DNA of 64,000 bases from Cherax quadricarinatus (lineage: Eukaryota; Arthropoda; Malacostraca; Decapoda; Parastacidae): the NCBI RefSeq assembly GCF_038502225.1, contig NC_091292.1:102146128-102210127 (forward strand), written 5' to 3'. The position numbers and the translations under genes are program-made. The first letter of the stretch is position 1; the number at the start of each line of letters is the position of its first letter. The notes under the pieces were generated by a model. The model worked only from the letters and a program-made list of their open reading frames with translations, made no database searches and was not told the DNA's origin. This document shows positions 61,043 to 64,000 of the stretch, in pieces.

Positions 61043-61660
61043 TCATGGTAAATAATTAACATGCATTCCAAGACGTGACTGAGCGTTGACAAGCGGTGTT
61101 ATCACAAAGGTTTCTTGTTCTTGTCCAGACCAGAGCTTTGGTGAGATGGGTAAGGAAGAAGGATGGGTAAGGATAGAAATTTTGGAAAAGGGTGGGAGGG
61201 GGGAGTGAGGTAGGATATAAAAGGTAAGTGGAACAAATGGATAAGTGGACAAATATAGACTGGAAAGAGGCAGGTTTTTTTCGGTGTTCACTCTCTGTAA
61301 TGTGCTTGTGTAGTATAACAGGAGAGACTATGTGATGGCAGGGTTTACTGTTTCCAGGAGGATTCTTGCTAAGACTTCGGAGATGGTGAAGCTGCCGTTG
61401 TTTTGTTTAATTGTATTCGAAACAGCGATCAGTGCTGATTCAAGGCACTTGCGTGTGCGGAAATTAGTTTCTTTGATCACTAATTGGGCGTCTCTGAATT
61501 TCATGAGATGATTGGTGGAATTTCGGTGTTGTACACAGGCGTTGTTTAAGTTGTCGTTCCTACATGCGTAAATGTGTTCATTGAGGCGGGTGTCGAGGTT
61601 TCTTGCTGTTTCACCTACGTAGATCTTGTCACAGCCTCCACAGGACCACGAACCAGTCAA
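61043..61660 (-). mobile_element. Penelope-like element fragment, left inverted copy (GIY-YIG endonuclease)
   Basis: Minus strand codes SCGGCDKIYVGETARNLDTR, LNEHIYACRNDNLNNACVQH, RTRKCLESALIAVSNTIKQN and ends LLETVNPAIT with a stop. C-x-x-C followed by K-x-Y-V-G-x-T-x-R-x-L-x-x-R is the GIY-YIG endonuclease end of Penelope-like retroelements. It continues outward into a 3' UTR matching 62178-62240. Confidence 0.92.
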
Positions 61661-61865
61661 TGCAGGAGTTTACACTATACCCTGTGGAGGCTGTGACAAG
61701 ATCTACGTCACAGCCTCCACAGGGTATAGTGTAAACTCCTATGCAGTCAATGCAGGAGTTTACACTATACCCTGTGGAGGCTGTGACAAGATCTAAGTCA
61801 CAGCCTCCACAGGGTATAGTGTAAACTCCTATGCAGTCAATGCAGGAGTTTACACTATACCCTGT
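61640..61865. repeat. Tandem array of inverted repeats made from the GIY-YIG coding region
   Basis: CACAGCCTCCACAGGGTATA and its complement TATACCCTGTGGAGGCTGTG alternate two to three times with GTAAACTCCTATGCAGTCAA spacers (unit about 92 bp). Each arm codes VYTIPCGGCD. It lies exactly at the centre between the two inverted GIY-YIG copies. Confidence 0.9.
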
Positions 61866-62177
61866 GGAGGCTGTGACAAGATCTACGTAGGTGAAACAGC
61901 AAGAAACCTCGACACCCGCCTCAATGAACACATTTACGCATGTAGGAACGACAACTTAAACAACGCCTGTGTACAACACCGAAATTCCACCAATCATCTC
62001 ATGAAATTCAGAGACGCCCAATTAGTGATCAAAGAAACTAATTTCCGCACACGCAAGTGCCTTGAATCAGCACTGATCGCTGTTTCGAATACAATTAAAC
62101 AAAACAACGGCAGCTTCACCATCTCCGAAGTCTTAGCAAGAATCCTCCTGAAAACAGTAAACCCTGCCATCACATAG
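61842..62177 (+). CDS. Penelope-like element GIY-YIG endonuclease, right copy (partial ORF)
   Basis: Open from the central repeats to TAG at 62175-62177 (111 codons): GVYTIPCGGCDKIYVGETAR, LDTRLNEHIY, KFRDAQLVIKETNFRTRKCL, ending LLKTVNPAIT. Differs from the left copy by E to K near the end. The RT domain is missing, so this is a 5'-truncated pair. The nuclease in complete elements makes the target nick used for insertion. Confidence 0.92.
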   Translation, partial: AGVYTIPCGGCDKIYVGETARNLDTRLNEHIYACRNDNLNNACVQHRNSTNHLMKFRDAQLVIKETNFRTRKCLESALIAVSNTIKQNNGSFTISEVLARILLKTVNPAIT

Positions 62178-62530
62178 TCTCTCCTGTTATACTACACAAG
62201 CACATTACAGAGAGTGAACACCGAAAAAAACCTGCCTCTTTCCAGTCTATATTTGTCCAACCTATTTTTATGTTACCCAAGTAATAGCTTTTATATCCTT
62301 TTACTCATGTACGAATTATTTGCTCTTCCATATTGTATTATTTTTTTTACTACTACTACCACTAGTGAACATCGAAATGGTACCTCACTAGTATTACACC
62401 TCACTCAAGAGCCTTTATATACCCTCTGTGTCCATGTATTGTTTGTAATGGCTTGATAAAGCTCCTGGAGAGCGAAACGTTGCCACAATAAATGTCACAT
62501 TAGTTGCACTTGTGTCCTTTTACTTTACAT
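62178..62530 (+). mobile_element. Penelope-like element 3' UTR and terminal repeat with hammerhead-like motif
   Basis: Follows the GIY-YIG stop. Around 62448-62485: ATGGC, TTGATAA, hairpin AGCTCC-TGGA-GAGC, GAAACGTTGCCAC, then AATAAATGTCACATTAGTTG. TGGC before the core pairs with GCCA after GAAACGTT over four bases. This copy directly links the hammerhead-like repeats to a Penelope coding region. Confidence 0.75.
62448..62485 (+). ncRNA. Hammerhead-like ribozyme variant (TTGATAA core)
   Basis: Core positions 3 and 8 are U and A instead of C and G, which keeps the 3-8 base pair. Other core bases (U4 G5 A6, A9, G12 A13 A14) and a stem-II hairpin are intact, and stem I has four pairs. Activity not tested. 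Confidence 0.55.
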
Positions 62531-63435
62531 TGTATTGAGTTTTCTTTTTTAGGGTGTCAAGGCGTACATTTATGGCAGTAATATCTTGTTGTATGTGTAA
62601 ATCTGCCATTTTAACTCTGTCTCTCCTCACAAAGGTTTACAATATAGGCAAAATGAGGAATTAAACATGAAGGTACGCCAGTATGTTGCACAGGTTACCT
62701 GGACTGTACAAACTAGTGCATATAGATGTGATGGTAGACGTTGATTAGATTGGATCTTATCGTATCTTCTCCTAAAACTATGTATGGAACTTTTCTTCAC
62801 CACCACTTCGAAGTCTGTTATCTATTCACTATATTTTTTACTGGTCATATTCTTTCAAAGTTCCCTTGGGAAACAAGTATTTTCTTTAGTCCTGGACGTG
62901 GACGAGCGCTCAGTTAAGCTGAACCAAACCTTGTGGCCAGTCATAATTTGTTTTCCATCCAGCAACAAGCCAGTATTTTAGCCGGAATTAGTATGGCTTT
63001 ATTTATTCTGGTGTCCACAGTTCTGATAATTTATCTAATTCATTATACTAATGAATCTTTATCATGTCATATTCCCACATGTTAACTTTCAGAGAGGCAG
63101 AGGCAGTACGGATGAGTGTTGACTCCACACGTCTGTCCTCTCTGAAGGCAAGTATTTCAGTGGTTTTATTTACGTTACAGTTTTCCACATCTGAGACATT
63201 GATACATGTCGAAGGTGGCCTAATGTGTAGACGCGTCACTGACCACAGCTGTGTCGACACGTGCCGTCATCACATCTAGATAAACAGAGCATCAAACACA
63301 TTACAACATATATATCAAAACCGACAACATGCAAATAGTTTCCCTTGTCAATACTTATACTAAATTAAAAGATATAAACCAGCAGTAGTTCACCATTCTC
63401 CATCAAGCTGTGCTAATATGCTATCTCGCCCCAGT
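62531..63435. other. Right-end intergenic DNA
   Basis: No gene recognised. 62750-62850 weakly resembles the reverse of a LINE ORF2 end (ACTATGTATGGAAC, ACCACTTCGAAGTC). Small open frames here have no recognisable motif. Confidence 0.5.
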
Positions 63436-63439
63436 GTTG

Positions 63440-63505
63440 TGGCCAGCAGGCAAGGCTACTGGCCAGCAGGCAAGGCTACTGGCCAGCAGGCAAGGCTACT
63501 GGCCC
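63440..63505. repeat. Three copies of a 20-bp repeat
   Basis: GGCCAGCAGGCAAGGCTACT three times in tandem, then GGCCCAC. Confidence 0.95.
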
Positions 63506-63889
63506 ACTTGATCTATGATATAATCAAGAAGAAACTTGGAATTATAAATGCCTTTAGGAAAAGAAGTCTGCATAATTAAAACATGCGCCTTCGAGGGTGA
63601 ATCACCTTATTGTGGTAGCTGGGGTTGTATCCCCTGACGCTGGAGTTACCTTGCTGTTGTGGCGAGTTTTGAGAGGCCCGAGTACCTGAGTAAGAATCCA
63701 GCATCACTTTTAGGCCTAAATAGTTGGGAGATTTTCCCTTCAGTCAAAATTTGCTATGAATTTGAGCTTTTACTCAAAATCAATTATAAATATAGTTAGG
63801 AGTGTAATAAACACGATTTTTTTTTTTATTATAATCTACACGATAGCAGCAAACTGATATTAAAAAACAATGACGGGAGCAAGTATAGG

Positions 63890-63903
63890 AAACACACACA
63901 CAC

Positions 63904-63936
<33 letters not shown>

Positions 63937-64000
63937 CACTGATCTCTGGCTGAAGGAGACTCGAACCTACGAACCTTGGAACAAGGTACGCAGTGCTATA
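63890..64000 (-). mobile_element. tRNA-like SINE head at the window edge, with CA/TA microsatellite
   Basis: Minus strand from the edge: TATAGCACTGCGTACCTTGT, then AGGTTCGAGTCTCC (B box), then CAGTGTTATATATATA and TGTGTGTG. A box is only partly within the window. A true tRNA gene cannot be excluded but the downstream sequence fits a SINE. Confidence 0.6.

Overview
The window looks like nuclear DNA of a decapod crustacean. Genes have many small exons, introns are packed with transposable elements, and there are long minisatellites and dinucleotide arrays. No prokaryotic gene organisation is present. The taxon is inferred from the repeat families and gene types, not proven by the sequence.

Two host genes can be reconstructed, and the reading phase agrees at every splice junction. 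(1) On the plus strand (142-17873), the 3' part of a ROS1/Sevenless-type receptor tyrosine kinase: 17 coding exons, 1,241 residues. These give the end of a beta-propeller region, four fibronectin III domains, one membrane span, a complete kinase domain and a C-terminal tail with a YVNM motif. Its 5' exons lie left of the window. (2) On the minus strand (44641 down to 25416), a variant ionotropic glutamate receptor (IR family): 10 coding exons, 895 codons. It has a signal peptide, a poly-Gln and Asn/Asp/Pro-rich N-terminal part, the two ligand-binding lobes S1 and S2, and three membrane spans plus a pore region. One in-frame UGA, in the context UGA-CUA, interrupts its first exon. The two genes converge (tail to tail) across about 7.5 kb of repeats.

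Most of the rest is mobile DNA. It includes truncated RTE-like LINEs sharing one 3' end; CR1/L2-like LINEs ending in a CCAGGTAAACTCCAGG-type tail; a LINE with a restriction-like endonuclease signature (51031-53575); and an apparently intact two-ORF Jockey-type LINE (55037-59387). There are also two Tigger elements with TA duplications, a TA-flanked MITE, a piggyBac-like MITE in TTAA, tRNA-derived SINEs, and a family with a TAA-repeat tail that inserts with 9-14 bp target duplications even when cut down to 28 bp.

The most interesting signal is a set of dispersed terminal repeats of Penelope-like elements. A GIY-YIG endonuclease pair is present at 61328-62177. The repeats carry hammerhead-ribozyme-like cores: CTGANGA, a short hairpin, then GAAACGT. 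In several copies the core is TTGANAA, which keeps the 3-8 base pair by covariation, and stem I also covaries between families.

From 44650 to the right end I find no host gene, only retroelements, three large minisatellites (35-, 35- and 18-bp units), a 249-bp perfect-length palindrome and microsatellites.
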